NCBI GenBank assembly: GCA_036264445.1
Contig: DATAQW010000208.1
Location: forward strand, 1-8,346
Reading direction: 5' to 3'
DNA: 8,346 nucleotides
Origin: Pseudacidobacterium sp036264445
GTDB lineage: Bacteria; Acidobacteriota; Terriglobia; Terriglobales; Acidobacteriaceae
Shown here: positions 1 to 5,946 of the stretch, one piece after another
How positions within the stretch are numbered: the first letter of the stretch is position 1
Layout: the number at the start of each line of letters is the position of its first letter
Position numbers and translations under genes: made by a program
Notes under the pieces: generated by a model
Database searches by the model: none
What the model was told of the DNA's origin: nothing
The model's input: the letters and a program-made list of their open reading frames with translations, nothing else

Positions 1-950
1 AGCTCCGGCTGCAGGATGTAATCGAGAACCCCCAGCTTTGATTCTTCCTTCGTTTTGAATGACTCCGGATCGTCCAGTACCTCTCCGTCGCGATTGCCGA
101 GAATATTCGTCGAATACCACCCCGAAACTCCCAGCATGCGCGCCTTAAACGCAGGAGCAAGCACCGTCTTCATGAAGGTCTGCCCCGTTTTGAAGTCCTT
201 GCCGCAGATGGGAGCGCCGGTCAGCTTTGAAAGCTGCTGCATGCACGGAAGATCAACCGTAAGATTCGGCGCGCCATTGGCAAATGGAACCCCTTCTTTC
301 AATGCAGCGTAAGCATAAATCTGTGAAGGAGCAATATTCGGGTCGTTTTCGACCAGGCCTTTCTCGAACGACTCAATCGTGGCATGGACTTCTGAAGGCT
401 CAAGGAAAATCTCAGTCGACCCGCACCAGATCACCACTACGCGGTCTACTGTTGCCTTGAATGCCTGAATGTCAGACCGCACCTGCTGCGCCAGATCGCA
501 CTTGCTCTTGCCTTTCTTCACGTGCGTACCGTTAAGGCGCTTCACGTAGTACTGATCGAAGACCGCCGGCATGGGCCTGATCTCTTCAAGAAACGGCTTG
601 ATGCTCTTCAAATGCTCGCGATCCAGCACCTGCGCGTGTTCCGCTGCCTCATACATGTTTTCGGGGAAGATGTCCCACCCGGTAAAAACAACGTCGTTTA
701 GGTCGGCTAGTGGAACAAAGTCCTTGATCAGCGGGGTGCGCGCATCGGTGCGCTTGCCCAGGCGGATGGTACCCATCTGCGTCAGTGACCCGATGGGCTT
801 CGAGAGTCCCTTGCGCACCGCTTCCACGCCGGCAATCAGAGTCGTAGCTACTGACCCCATGCCGACCGTCATGATTCCAAGTTTTCCCTTCGCTGGCTGG
901 ACTTTCGATTGCGCAGCGGCTGTCTTGCCGCTGTCTTTAGGCGTAGGCAT
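1..950 (-). CDS. ino1: Inositol-3-phosphate (myo-inositol-1-phosphate) synthase, C-terminus cut by window edge
   Basis: NAD-dependent cytosolic enzyme that isomerises glucose-6-phosphate to 1L-myo-inositol-1-phosphate, the entry step to inositol lipids and solutes. The 316 visible residues start with a variable Lys/Ala/Gln-rich tail (about 1-22). The Rossmann strand and glycine turn follow (KLGIMTVGMGSVATT, about 23-37). Family blocks further on are FTGWDIFPENMYEAA, VVVIWCGSTEIF, EGVPFANGAPNL, GAPICGKDFKTGQTFMKT (the lysine-containing catalytic block) and GWYSTNILGNRDGEVL. The frame stays open to position 1, so roughly the last quarter is missing. The ATG at 950 is the only reasonable start: an in-frame TAA lies two codons upstream (954-956) and the next Met falls inside the nucleotide-binding strand. 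The only purine-rich Shine-Dalgarno-like run (AAGGA) abuts the ATG with no spacer, which is unusual. It is separated from dedA by 214 bases, so it probably has its own promoter. Identification is from recalled family motifs. Confidence 0.93.
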   Translation of the reverse strand, partial: MPTPKDSGKTAAAQSKVQPAKGKLGIMTVGMGSVATTLIAGVEAVRKGLSKPIGSLTQMGTIRLGKRTDARTPLIKDFVPLADLNDVVFTGWDIFPENMYEAAEHAQVLDREHLKSIKPFLEEIRPMPAVFDQYYVKRLNGTHVKKGKSKCDLAQQVRSDIQAFKATVDRVVVIWCGSTEIFLEPSEVHATIESFEKGLVENDPNIAPSQIYAYAALKEGVPFANGAPNLTVDLPCMQQLSKLTGAPICGKDFKTGQTFMKTVLAPAFKARMLGVSGWYSTNILGNRDGEVLDDPESFKTKEESKLGVLDYILQPE

Positions 951-998
951 TCCTTACTTAAACCGTCCTTCTGTCAGATGAAAAATGTGGGTTGTATC

Positions 999-1012
999 AA
1001 ACTATGTAGTTT
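999..1012. promoter_or_regulatory. Perfect 6+2+6 dyad upstream of the inositol-phosphate synthase gene, possible operator
   Basis: AAACTA-TG-TAGTTT is a perfect inverted repeat with a two-base centre, 49 bases upstream of the ino1 start in the 214-base gap after dedA. It is AT-rich and has no following T-run, so it does not look like a terminator. Its size and place would suit a dimeric repressor or activator site. No convincing -35/-10 pair could be placed around it and no known regulator motif is recognised, so the regulatory role is inference only. Confidence 0.25.
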
Positions 1013-1164
1013 CTGCCTTTCACGCAGGTTTGGCAACTCGGATGGAGTCAATGGTAGATTGCGTAGCGCGAATGGAATTTCACCCATAGTGAACAGTTTC
1101 AGGCAGCGTTCTTAGTCCGGGATCCGGCAGATGGAACGAGCACCTGCGATGTGTGTCCCGTTCG

Positions 1165-1803
1165 TCACGCTTCTTCCGGCCGGACGCGATTCGTCCAGTG
1201 CGTCCATACAAACCACACCACTCCAATCACCAGTGCAATTTCCACCGCAAGATGGAAGCGGTGGAACACAGCCTTGAAACGAGGGTCCGTCTCCCATGCC
1301 TGTCCCAATTTCATTCCAAAGTAGGCGAGTGCAAAACACCACGGCCACGATCCGATGAAGGTATAGATATGAAAACGCAGTTGCGGCATCCTGGCTATGC
1401 CCGCCGGGAGCGCAATGAAGGTACGCACAACCGGCAGCAGGCGTCCAAAGAAAACCGTGAGGCCGCCGTATCGGTTGAAGAAATGCTCCGCCCGGTCGAG
1501 ATCTTTGTGATCCAGCAGCACAAAGCGGCCATACTTCATAATGAACGGCCTGCCGCCCAGCGCGCCGATCCAGTACGCAACCAGTGAGCCAAGGTTGCAA
1601 CCCAGCGCTCCTGCCGTGGCTACCCAGAAGAGCCTGAGTTGCCCTGTGTGCACAAGATAGCCGGCGAACGGCATGATGATCTCAGACGGCAACGGAATGC
1701 ACGCGGATTCGATCGCCATGAGCAGCGCTATACCGACATACCCGGAAGAGGAAATGGTAGCAATGATGAAGGAGGCAAGAACGGCCAGGATTTTTTCGGT
1801 CAT
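1165..1803 (-). CDS. DedA family (SNARE-associated/VTT domain) integral membrane protein
   Basis: A 212-residue inner-membrane protein of the DedA superfamily. Members are linked to membrane homeostasis and lipid-carrier recycling (undecaprenyl phosphate or phospholipid flipping); the substrate of this one cannot be told. Visible features are an N-terminal hydrophobic stretch (about 5-31), the acidic re-entrant motif ESACIPLPSEIIMPFAGYL (E32, E41), and the glycine-rich segment ALGCNLGSLVAYWIGALGG (about 66-84). Then come the signature FFGRLLPVVRTFIALPAG, with R121 and R127 six apart as in studied DedA proteins, and a final hydrophobic helix (about 186-201). Length is typical. An upstream in-frame GTG at 1884 would add 27 residues, but that extension is not DedA-like and lies partly in a repeat, so the ATG at 1803 is preferred. 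No Shine-Dalgarno is seen before it. It could be co-transcribed with the downstream inositol-phosphate synthase, although the gap is long. Confidence 0.92.
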   Translation of the reverse strand: MTEKILAVLASFIIATISSSGYVGIALLMAIESACIPLPSEIIMPFAGYLVHTGQLRLFWVATAGALGCNLGSLVAYWIGALGGRPFIMKYGRFVLLDHKDLDRAEHFFNRYGGLTVFFGRLLPVVRTFIALPAGIARMPQLRFHIYTFIGSWPWCFALAYFGMKLGQAWETDPRFKAVFHRFHLAVEIALVIGVVWFVWTHWTNRVRPEEA

Positions 1804-1811
1804 TCGTTTTG

Positions 1812-1817
1812 AGTATA
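1812..1817 (-). promoter_or_regulatory. Candidate -10 element (TATACT) for the dedA-like gene
   Basis: On the minus strand TATACT matches the sigma-70 -10 consensus at five of six bases and ends eight bases before the ATG at 1803. A start site at normal distance would give a leaderless or nearly leaderless mRNA, which fits the absence of a Shine-Dalgarno. No good -35 lies at the right spacing (TTCACA is present but 21 bases away), so this is tentative. Confidence 0.3.
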
Positions 1818-1855
1818 TCTGCTCGAAGCTGAAAATCTTGTGAATGAAGCGTTGC

Positions 1856-1875
1856 GGTAGTGGGTCAGTTTGAAT
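1856..1875 (+). repeat. Left arm of a 20-base inverted repeat (19/20 match with 2546-2565)
   Basis: GGTAGTGGGTCAGTTTGAAT here reads as the reverse complement of 2546-2565 with a single A/G difference. The two arms are 670 bases apart, point inward, and bracket a small membrane protein gene plus structured noncoding sequence. This arm is 52 bases upstream of the dedA start. The arms resemble the ends of a mobile or dispersed element. No transposase lies between them and no clean target duplication abuts them, so the class of element cannot be named. Confidence 0.75.
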
Positions 1876-1914
1876 TCTCAGCACATTCCGATTAGCCCGT
1901 TTTACGGCAAAGTA

Positions 1915-1939
1915 GATTACTTCCGAGTAACGATAATAC
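1915..1939 (+). repeat. Inner diverged repeat copy, inverted partner of 2434-2460
   Basis: GATTACTTCCGAGTAACGATAATAC aligns with the reverse complement of 2434-2460 at 20 of 25 positions with one two-base gap. Every mismatch is a transition, which looks like decay from a common ancestor and not chance. It lies 40 bases inside the left 20-base arm; its partner lies 86 bases inside the right arm. Together they suggest two related repeat units in inverted orientation. The alignment was made by eye. Confidence 0.45.
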
Positions 1940-2019
1940 GATTAGAAAAGTCAGATTTCGAGGTTTGCGTCTTGATGGTGATCCCTATGCGCGATGGCAG
2001 TGTTATCTTAGGACCCGGC

Positions 2020-2379
2020 ATGAAGAAAACTTCGGATGACCGTTGGCGTTCCCTTGCCAAATGGTTACGGATGGTTGGAATTGTTTGCTTCGCCGTCTCT
2101 TTCCTCTCATGGCTGGCACTGGTCGAAGTGTACTACCCCTTTAAGCGGCCAGTGTTGGCGCAGCCGGAGCGAGGCTGGACGATTCCCCTCAGCTGGACTC
2201 ATCCGCCACTATACGGCGCGGCTAAAGACGAGAAACGCATTGAATGGCTGTTTCAAATGATGCTGCCGGGCTTCGGGCTGGTCGTTCTTGGCGAATTGAT
2301 TAAGATCTATAAACTGGGCGACCTATCAGGACTTAGGCGCAAGGTCAATCCAACTTGGAATCACAAATGGGGACCGTAA
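2020..2379 (+). CDS. Hypothetical small membrane protein between inverted repeats
   Basis: A 119-residue protein that I do not recognise. It has a short basic N-terminus (MKKTSDDRWRSLAKWLR), a first hydrophobic segment (VGIVCFAVSFLSWLALVEVYY, about 19-39), and a polar loop of about 40 residues rich in Trp and Pro (QPERGWTIPLSWTHPPLYG). A second, glycine-containing hydrophobic segment follows (MMLPGFGLVVLGELIKIY, about 80-97), then a basic C-terminus ending WNHKWGP. By the positive-inside rule both ends would be cytoplasmic, with the loop outside. The frame is open back to a TTG at 1870, and an in-frame ATG also lies at 1987. The ATG at 2020 is chosen because AGGA sits six bases before it and protein-like composition begins there. 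It stands alone, divergent from dedA and followed by 254 noncoding bases before hemQ. The long open frame and two plausible membrane segments support a real gene; no function is proposed. Confidence 0.6.
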   Translation: MKKTSDDRWRSLAKWLRMVGIVCFAVSFLSWLALVEVYYPFKRPVLAQPERGWTIPLSWTHPPLYGAAKDEKRIEWLFQMMLPGFGLVVLGELIKIYKLGDLSGLRRKVNPTWNHKWGP

Positions 2380-2433
2380 AATAAGTAATAGGTAGATCTC
2401 AAGGTCACAAATCCACCCAACGGCTTAAGGTCT

Positions 2434-2460
2434 GTATTGTCGCCCCACCCGGAAATAATC
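2434..2460 (-). repeat. Inner diverged repeat copy, inverted partner of 1915-1939
   Basis: Read on the minus strand, this segment is GATTATTTCCGGGTGGGG followed by CGACAATAC. It matches 1915-1939 at 20 of 25 aligned bases, with transitions only. If both copies are translated in the frame that reads Asp-Tyr-Phe-Arg-Val, the differences inside that pentapeptide fall at third codon positions. That hints at decayed coding sequence. It adjoins the hairpin at 2461-2496. Confidence 0.45.
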
Positions 2461-2496
2461 CCACTTGTCCGTATAGTCGCCTACTCGGACAACTGG
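2461..2496. repeat. Imperfect hairpin, REP-like palindrome
   Basis: The segment folds as CCA / TTGTCCG / AGT on the left arm and ACT / CGGACAA / TGG on the right, with a CGCCT loop, one C-C mismatch and a three-base TAT bulge. That makes thirteen base pairs in 36 bases. No T-run follows, so it is not a standard intrinsic terminator, although it lies 81 bases after the hypothetical gene's stop. Position inside the inverted-repeat bracket and symmetry suggest a REP-type or element-internal structure. Confidence 0.5.
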
Positions 2497-2545
2497 CCTT
2501 TCGATCCTGATGATGTATTTGGGAAGCTGTCCCGGTCCCCTTCGG

Positions 2546-2565
2546 ATTCAAACTGACCCATTACC
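2546..2565 (-). repeat. Right arm of a 20-base inverted repeat (19/20 match with 1856-1875)
   Basis: ATTCAAACTGACCCATTACC is the inverted partner of 1856-1875. It ends 68 bases before the hemQ start, just outside the candidate hemQ promoter. A five-base GTTGC occurs immediately outside the left arm (1851-1855) and three bases outside this arm (2569-2573). That could be a target duplication only if the element end is three bases further out. Confidence 0.75.
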
Positions 2566-2580
2566 AGGGTTGCCGTCTCG

Positions 2581-2610
2581 TTCACGAGCAGTCTTCGCCT
2601 TTGTTAGGAT
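2581..2610 (+). promoter_or_regulatory. Weak candidate sigma-70 promoter for hemQ
   Basis: TTCACG (2581-2586) and TAGGAT (2605-2610) each match the -35 and -10 consensus at four of six bases, with an 18-base spacer. A transcript would start near 2617 and carry the strong GAGGTG ribosome site at 2621-2626. The match is modest and the call rests mainly on position. Confidence 0.3.
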
Positions 2611-2633
2611 AAAGAGTTCCGAGGTGATTCATC

Positions 2634-3386
2634 ATGGCAGAAGCAGTTGCAGCTCCCGCGTCAGAAGAAAAAGCCAGCCATAAAGAGCAAAAGCCAGTCC
2701 AGCGCCAGATCATCGGCTTTACCTTTTTCAAGGTCATGCCGGAGTGGCGTCGTCTTCCTGCAACGGAACGTGCGGAGCATAAGCGTCAATTTGCTGAGGT
2801 CATCCAGCGCTGGAACCAGCCTGGACGCCTGCTCACCCTCACCTACTCCACGGTTGGCACGCGCGGCGATGTGGACATGGTCCTCTGGCGTATCTGCTAC
2901 TCGCCTGATGATCTGAACCAGATGACCGCCGAGCTTCTGGCCACTCCACTTGGTGGATATCTCACCATTCCCAACAGCTACCTGGCGATGACCAAGCGCT
3001 CGCAGTATCTGATCGGGCACGAGCACGAAGGCCAGGCCGACTCACGTGGATTCCTCCGCCCCGGCGGCCACAAATACATCTTCATTTATCCTTTCTGGAA
3101 GACCCGCGCCTGGTACCTGCTCCCAATAGAAGAACGCCAGCGCCTGATGAACGAGCATATCCGCGTCGGACACCTCTATCCGCGCGTCAAGCTCAACACA
3201 ACCTATTCGTTCGGCATCGATGATCAGGAGTTCGTCGTAGCCTTTGAGACAAACTTCCCCGAAGATTTCCTCGACCTGGTGCAGCAGCTTCGCGAAACTG
3301 AGGCCAGCGCTTACACACTGAAGGACACGCCGATCTTCACCTGCATACGCATGAAACCGGAAGAAATGCTGGATCGGCTGGGATAG
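2634..3386 (+). CDS. hemQ: Coproheme decarboxylase HemQ/ChdC (chlorite dismutase-like fold)
   Basis: A 250-residue cytosolic enzyme that oxidatively decarboxylates coproheme III to heme b with hydrogen peroxide, the final step of the coproporphyrin-dependent heme pathway. Residues 1-25 are a polar, probably disordered tail. The rest covers the two ferredoxin-like halves of the family. Key sites are Y152 in IYPFWKTRAWY, aligned with the catalytic tyrosine of the YPMSK motif in Firmicute HemQ, and H175 in MNEHIRVGHLY, the proximal heme ligand. The family block VKLNTTYSFGIDDQEF follows H175. Where chlorite dismutase has its distal arginine there is Leu (or Asn), so chlorite degradation is unlikely. 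GAGGTG at 2621-2626, seven bases before the ATG, fixes the start. It lies 51 bases upstream of nth on the same strand and faces the hemX-hemA-hemC-hemD operon, consistent with a heme role. Confidence 0.93.
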   Translation: MAEAVAAPASEEKASHKEQKPVQRQIIGFTFFKVMPEWRRLPATERAEHKRQFAEVIQRWNQPGRLLTLTYSTVGTRGDVDMVLWRICYSPDDLNQMTAELLATPLGGYLTIPNSYLAMTKRSQYLIGHEHEGQADSRGFLRPGGHKYIFIYPFWKTRAWYLLPIEERQRLMNEHIRVGHLYPRVKLNTTYSFGIDDQEFVVAFETNFPEDFLDLVQQLRETEASAYTLKDTPIFTCIRMKPEEMLDRLG

Positions 3387-3437
3387 TGACATATCTTGGC
3401 AATTTCGGCTGTCTTTGCGGTAAAACATTCTTGTCCT

Positions 3438-4202
3438 ATGCCAACAACAAAAGCCGCTCGTAAGAAAGCCGCCAAACGTTCAAATATGAATGTCGCAATT
3501 GCTCCATCTGCTGCAAAACCTTTAAAATCCAAGTCTAATTTCGCCCCAAAACGCGACCTTGCTCCCGAGCGGGTCGCCGCAATTCTCAAGCGTCTCGCAG
3601 AAGCCTATCCCAACGCCGAATGCGCTCTGCATCACCGCAACGCCTGGGAGTTGCTTGTGGCCACCATCCTCTCGGCACAGTGCACCGACGCGCGCGTCAA
3701 CATGGTTACGCCGGAACTCTTCCACCAGTTCCCTACTCCAAAAGCGATGTCAGAGGCATCATTGCCTGCGATTGAAGAGATCATCCGCTCAACTGGCTTC
3801 TATCGCAACAAGGCGAAATCCATTTCCGGAGCGGCAAAAAAGATCTCAAGCGACTTCGGCGGAAAAGTTCCGCGCACCATGGCTGAATTGCTCACCATTC
3901 CCGGAGCGGCCCGCAAGACCGCCAGCGTCGTCCTGGGAGTGGCTTACGGCCTTGCAGAAGGCATTGTCGTCGACACCCACGTTCTGCGCATTTCGCGTCG
4001 CCTGCATCTCACGCAGGACACCGAGCCGAAAAAGGTCGAGCAGGATTTAATGAAGATCATTCCCAAAGACCGCTGGATTGCCTTTTCGCATGAGGTAATT
4101 CACCATGGCCGCCAGATCTGCATCGCCCGGAAACCCAAATGCGTCGAATGCCCGCTTGAAACCCTCTGCACCTCAAGTGATAAGACGTGGAGCAGCCACT
4201 AG
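3438..4202 (+). CDS. nth: Endonuclease III (bifunctional DNA glycosylase/AP lyase)
   Basis: A 254-residue base-excision repair enzyme that removes oxidised pyrimidines and cleaves the abasic site. Residues 1-40 form a Lys/Ala/Ser-rich basic tail not found in the compact E. coli protein. The core begins near APERVAAILKRL and contains ELLVATILSAQCTD. The helix-hairpin-helix TIPGAARKTASVV carries catalytic Lys160, and VVDTHVLRISRRL carries catalytic Asp179. A four-cysteine [4Fe-4S] loop with C-x6-C-x2-C-x5-C spacing (C228, C235, C238, C244) lies near the C-terminus. The second hairpin Gly of E. coli (PGVGRK) is Ala here. The frame extends back to a TTG at 3396, but ATG 3438 is preferred. No clear Shine-Dalgarno precedes it, so ATG 3486 is also possible. 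It may be co-transcribed with hemQ, and it converges on hemD with 56 bases between stops. Confidence 0.95.
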   Translation: MPTTKAARKKAAKRSNMNVAIAPSAAKPLKSKSNFAPKRDLAPERVAAILKRLAEAYPNAECALHHRNAWELLVATILSAQCTDARVNMVTPELFHQFPTPKAMSEASLPAIEEIIRSTGFYRNKAKSISGAAKKISSDFGGKVPRTMAELLTIPGAARKTASVVLGVAYGLAEGIVVDTHVLRISRRLHLTQDTEPKKVEQDLMKIIPKDRWIAFSHEVIHHGRQICIARKPKCVECPLETLCTSSDKTWSSH

Positions 4203-4258
4203 AGCCCTCTTTTTACGAATGTGAATTGGCGCGTTGCAGGCCTAAGGGTGGACGAGGA

Positions 4259-5038
4259 TCAGCCCAGAGCTTGTATCGCAGCGCGAACGAGTCCTGTTAC
4301 ATCATGCGGATCGGCCTGGGCAGCAGGCTCCCATCCATGTTCGCGCAGAGTGGCCGAAGTAATCGGGCCAATAGAAATCGCTAGAGCACTCTTCGGTACA
4401 GAATGAAGGCCGCCGCTTTCCAACAACTGAAAAAAATTTGTAACAGTCGATGAACTGGTAAAGGTGACGGCATCCGGCAATTGAGCATTAGAAAAAACCT
4501 CCCGGACCGATGCAGTTGAAGTTTCAGGGATCACCGTCCGGTAAGCGTCTACAACGTCGACACTCGCACCCATCCTTCGAAGTTCATCTGGAATTACATC
4601 GCGAGCCACAGCAGCACGGGCCAACAGAACACGAGCGCCTGCAACCTGCTCTCGTAAAGCATCTATAAGCGACTCGGCAACGTACTCTCTCGGAACCAGC
4701 GCAACCGACAACCCCAGTCCACGCAGTGCATCAGCAGTTGTTGAACCGATAGCCACGCATTGAAGATGGGCGAACGCATCTGCGCCTATCCCAAATGACG
4801 CAATGCGCTCACCCAGCACGCGAACCGTGTTCGCGCTGGTTACGATGAGCCATTGATATTGCTGCAAATTGCGCAGCACTGTGTCGAGAGGCGCATACGA
4901 TTCAGGAGGAATGATTTCAATCGCAGGAATCTCAATGACACGCGCGCCCAATGCTTCGAGTTCCTGGCTTAGTCTGCTGGCCTGATGCCGCGCACGCGTG
5001 ACGACGATCGTCTTCCCTGCCAGCGGCTGTGCATTCAC
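4259..5038 (-). CDS. hemD: Uroporphyrinogen-III synthase
   Basis: A 259-residue cytosolic enzyme that cyclises hydroxymethylbilane to uroporphyrinogen III with inversion of ring D. The family is poorly conserved, but its usual marks are in order. They are GKTIVVTRARHQASRL at the N-terminus (8-23), IVTSANTVRVL (65-75), AIGSTTADALRGLG (97-109), and ARVLLARAAVARDVIPDEL (135-153). After these come DAYRTV with the conserved Tyr166, VTFTSSSTVTNFF (191-203) and IGPITSATLREHG (223-235). Length is typical. The start is a GTG at 5038 whose bases overlap the hemC stop (GTGA, 5035-5038); an ATG four bases further is out of frame. Translation is probably coupled to hemC. It is last in the hemX-hemA-hemC-hemD operon, and its substrate is the product of the gene just upstream. 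Confidence 0.95.
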   Translation of the reverse strand: MNAQPLAGKTIVVTRARHQASRLSQELEALGARVIEIPAIEIIPPESYAPLDTVLRNLQQYQWLIVTSANTVRVLGERIASFGIGADAFAHLQCVAIGSTTADALRGLGLSVALVPREYVAESLIDALREQVAGARVLLARAAVARDVIPDELRRMGASVDVVDAYRTVIPETSTASVREVFSNAQLPDAVTFTSSSTVTNFFQLLESGGLHSVPKSALAISIGPITSATLREHGWEPAAQADPHDVTGLVRAAIQALG

Positions 5039-5946
5039 AATTGAGGCGCTCCCAGAATTTCGCGCGCACCCTGTTCGAGTAGCCGCTCAGCTATGAGATA
5101 TCCAAGTTGTTCGGCGCTCTGGCCATTCTGATGTTCCAATTCGACTCGGAGCAAAGAGGAGCCATCGGGATACGCAACGGCTCCGGTCACAATGCGGCCT
5201 TCAGGCGAAGATTCGCAATAAATGCCGACCGGAACATGGCAGCCCCCACCCAGTTCGCCGAGTGCTGTACGCTCGGCAGTGACCGCGAAGCGTGTCTCTG
5301 GATCGTCGAGAAACCCGATGGCAGCCTGAGTTTCTGTGTCGTCTGCGCGTGTTTCGATTGCAAGAGCGCCTTGTCCCGGCGCGGGGCAGACAATCAGCGG
5401 TGAAAAGCGCTCTCGAATCCACTCCGTGCGGTCCAGCCGTTCCAGACCCGCTGCTGCAAGCACAACAGCATCCACTACTCCCTCATTGAGCTTGCGTAGC
5501 CGCGTGTCGACATTGCCGCGAAACTCCACTAGCTCCACATCGCGCCGTTGCGCACGAAGCTGAGCCTGTCGGCGCAGGCTGCTCGTGCCAATCCGCGCCC
5601 CGCCTGGCAGAGCAGCAAATGACTCGTGCTTCACTGACACAAAGGCATCGCGAGGATCTTCGCGCCTTGGGATCGCCGAAATCATAAATGGCTCTGCAAT
5701 TTCAGTCGGAAGATCTTTCAGGCTGTGAACGGCGAGATCGATCTTGTTTGCAAGCAACGCTTCTTCAATCTCTTTCGTGAACATGCCCTTCGTTCCAACT
5801 TTATTGAAGGAGACGTTCTGCAGTGCATCGCCTGTAGTCCGGATAATTTCTATCGAAACTTCATGCCCTTTGCTACGTAGCGCATCAGCGATATGGTTTG
5901 CCTGCCACAGCGCAAGCTGCGAACCTCTGGAACCAATGCGGATCAT
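5035..5946 (-). CDS. hemC: Porphobilinogen deaminase (hydroxymethylbilane synthase)
   Basis: A 303-residue cytosolic enzyme that joins four porphobilinogen units into hydroxymethylbilane, using a covalently bound dipyrromethane cofactor. Visible signatures are IRIGSRGSQLALWQAN at the N-terminus, TTGD (38-41), and GTKGMFTKEIEEALL (51-65). AVHSLKDLP follows, carrying the catalytic Asp78. The arginine cluster GTSSLRRQAQL (R125, R126) and GNVDTRLRKL line the substrate site. PAPGQGALAIE is present, and Cys236 in LGGGCHVPVG is the cofactor attachment cysteine. It is full length and intact. The ATG at 5946 overlaps the hemA stop (ATGA, 5943-5946), and GGAAGG lies seven bases upstream inside the hemA tail. 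Coupled translation is therefore backed by its own good ribosome site. Its product feeds HemD, encoded next. Confidence 0.98.
   Translation of the reverse strand: MIRIGSRGSQLALWQANHIADALRSKGHEVSIEIIRTTGDALQNVSFNKVGTKGMFTKEIEEALLANKIDLAVHSLKDLPTEIAEPFMISAIPRREDPRDAFVSVKHESFAALPGGARIGTSSLRRQAQLRAQRRDVELVEFRGNVDTRLRKLNEGVVDAVVLAAAGLERLDRTEWIRERFSPLIVCPAPGQGALAIETRADDTETQAAIGFLDDPETRFAVTAERTALGELGGGCHVPVGIYCESSPEGRIVTGAVAYPDGSSLLRVELEHQNGQSAEQLGYLIAERLLEQGAREILGAPQL

Noticed and set aside
1117..1127. CCGG-GAT-CCGG small palindrome after dedA
   Set aside because: A four-base self-complementary stem with a three-base loop is common by chance in GC-rich DNA and has no T-run.
1112..1600. Two further long frames over the dedA gene (1112-1600 minus, 1153-1587 plus)
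   Set aside because: Both are shadows of the DedA coding sequence, whose membrane segments and GRxxPxxR motif are convincing.
1804..1884. Upstream GTG (1884) extending the DedA protein by 27 residues
   Set aside because: The added residues are not DedA-like and derive partly from the repeat arm. The ATG at 1803 gives a normal family N-terminus.
2425..2547. Minus-strand open stretch of 40 codons reading ...RVGDYTDKWDYFRVG...
   Set aside because: There is no start codon and no ribosome site, and the frame ends inside the inverted repeat arm. It is kept only as a possible decayed coding remnant in the findings.
2634..3386. Annotation of hemQ as a chlorite dismutase
   Set aside because: The distal arginine needed for chlorite turnover is not in place, and the sequence blocks and neighbours match coproheme decarboxylase.
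4187..4215. GTGG-AGCAG-CCAC hairpin and a T5 run at the end of nth as an intrinsic terminator
   Set aside because: The stem is only four base pairs and the T-run starts about twelve bases after it, so it does not fit a rho-independent terminator.
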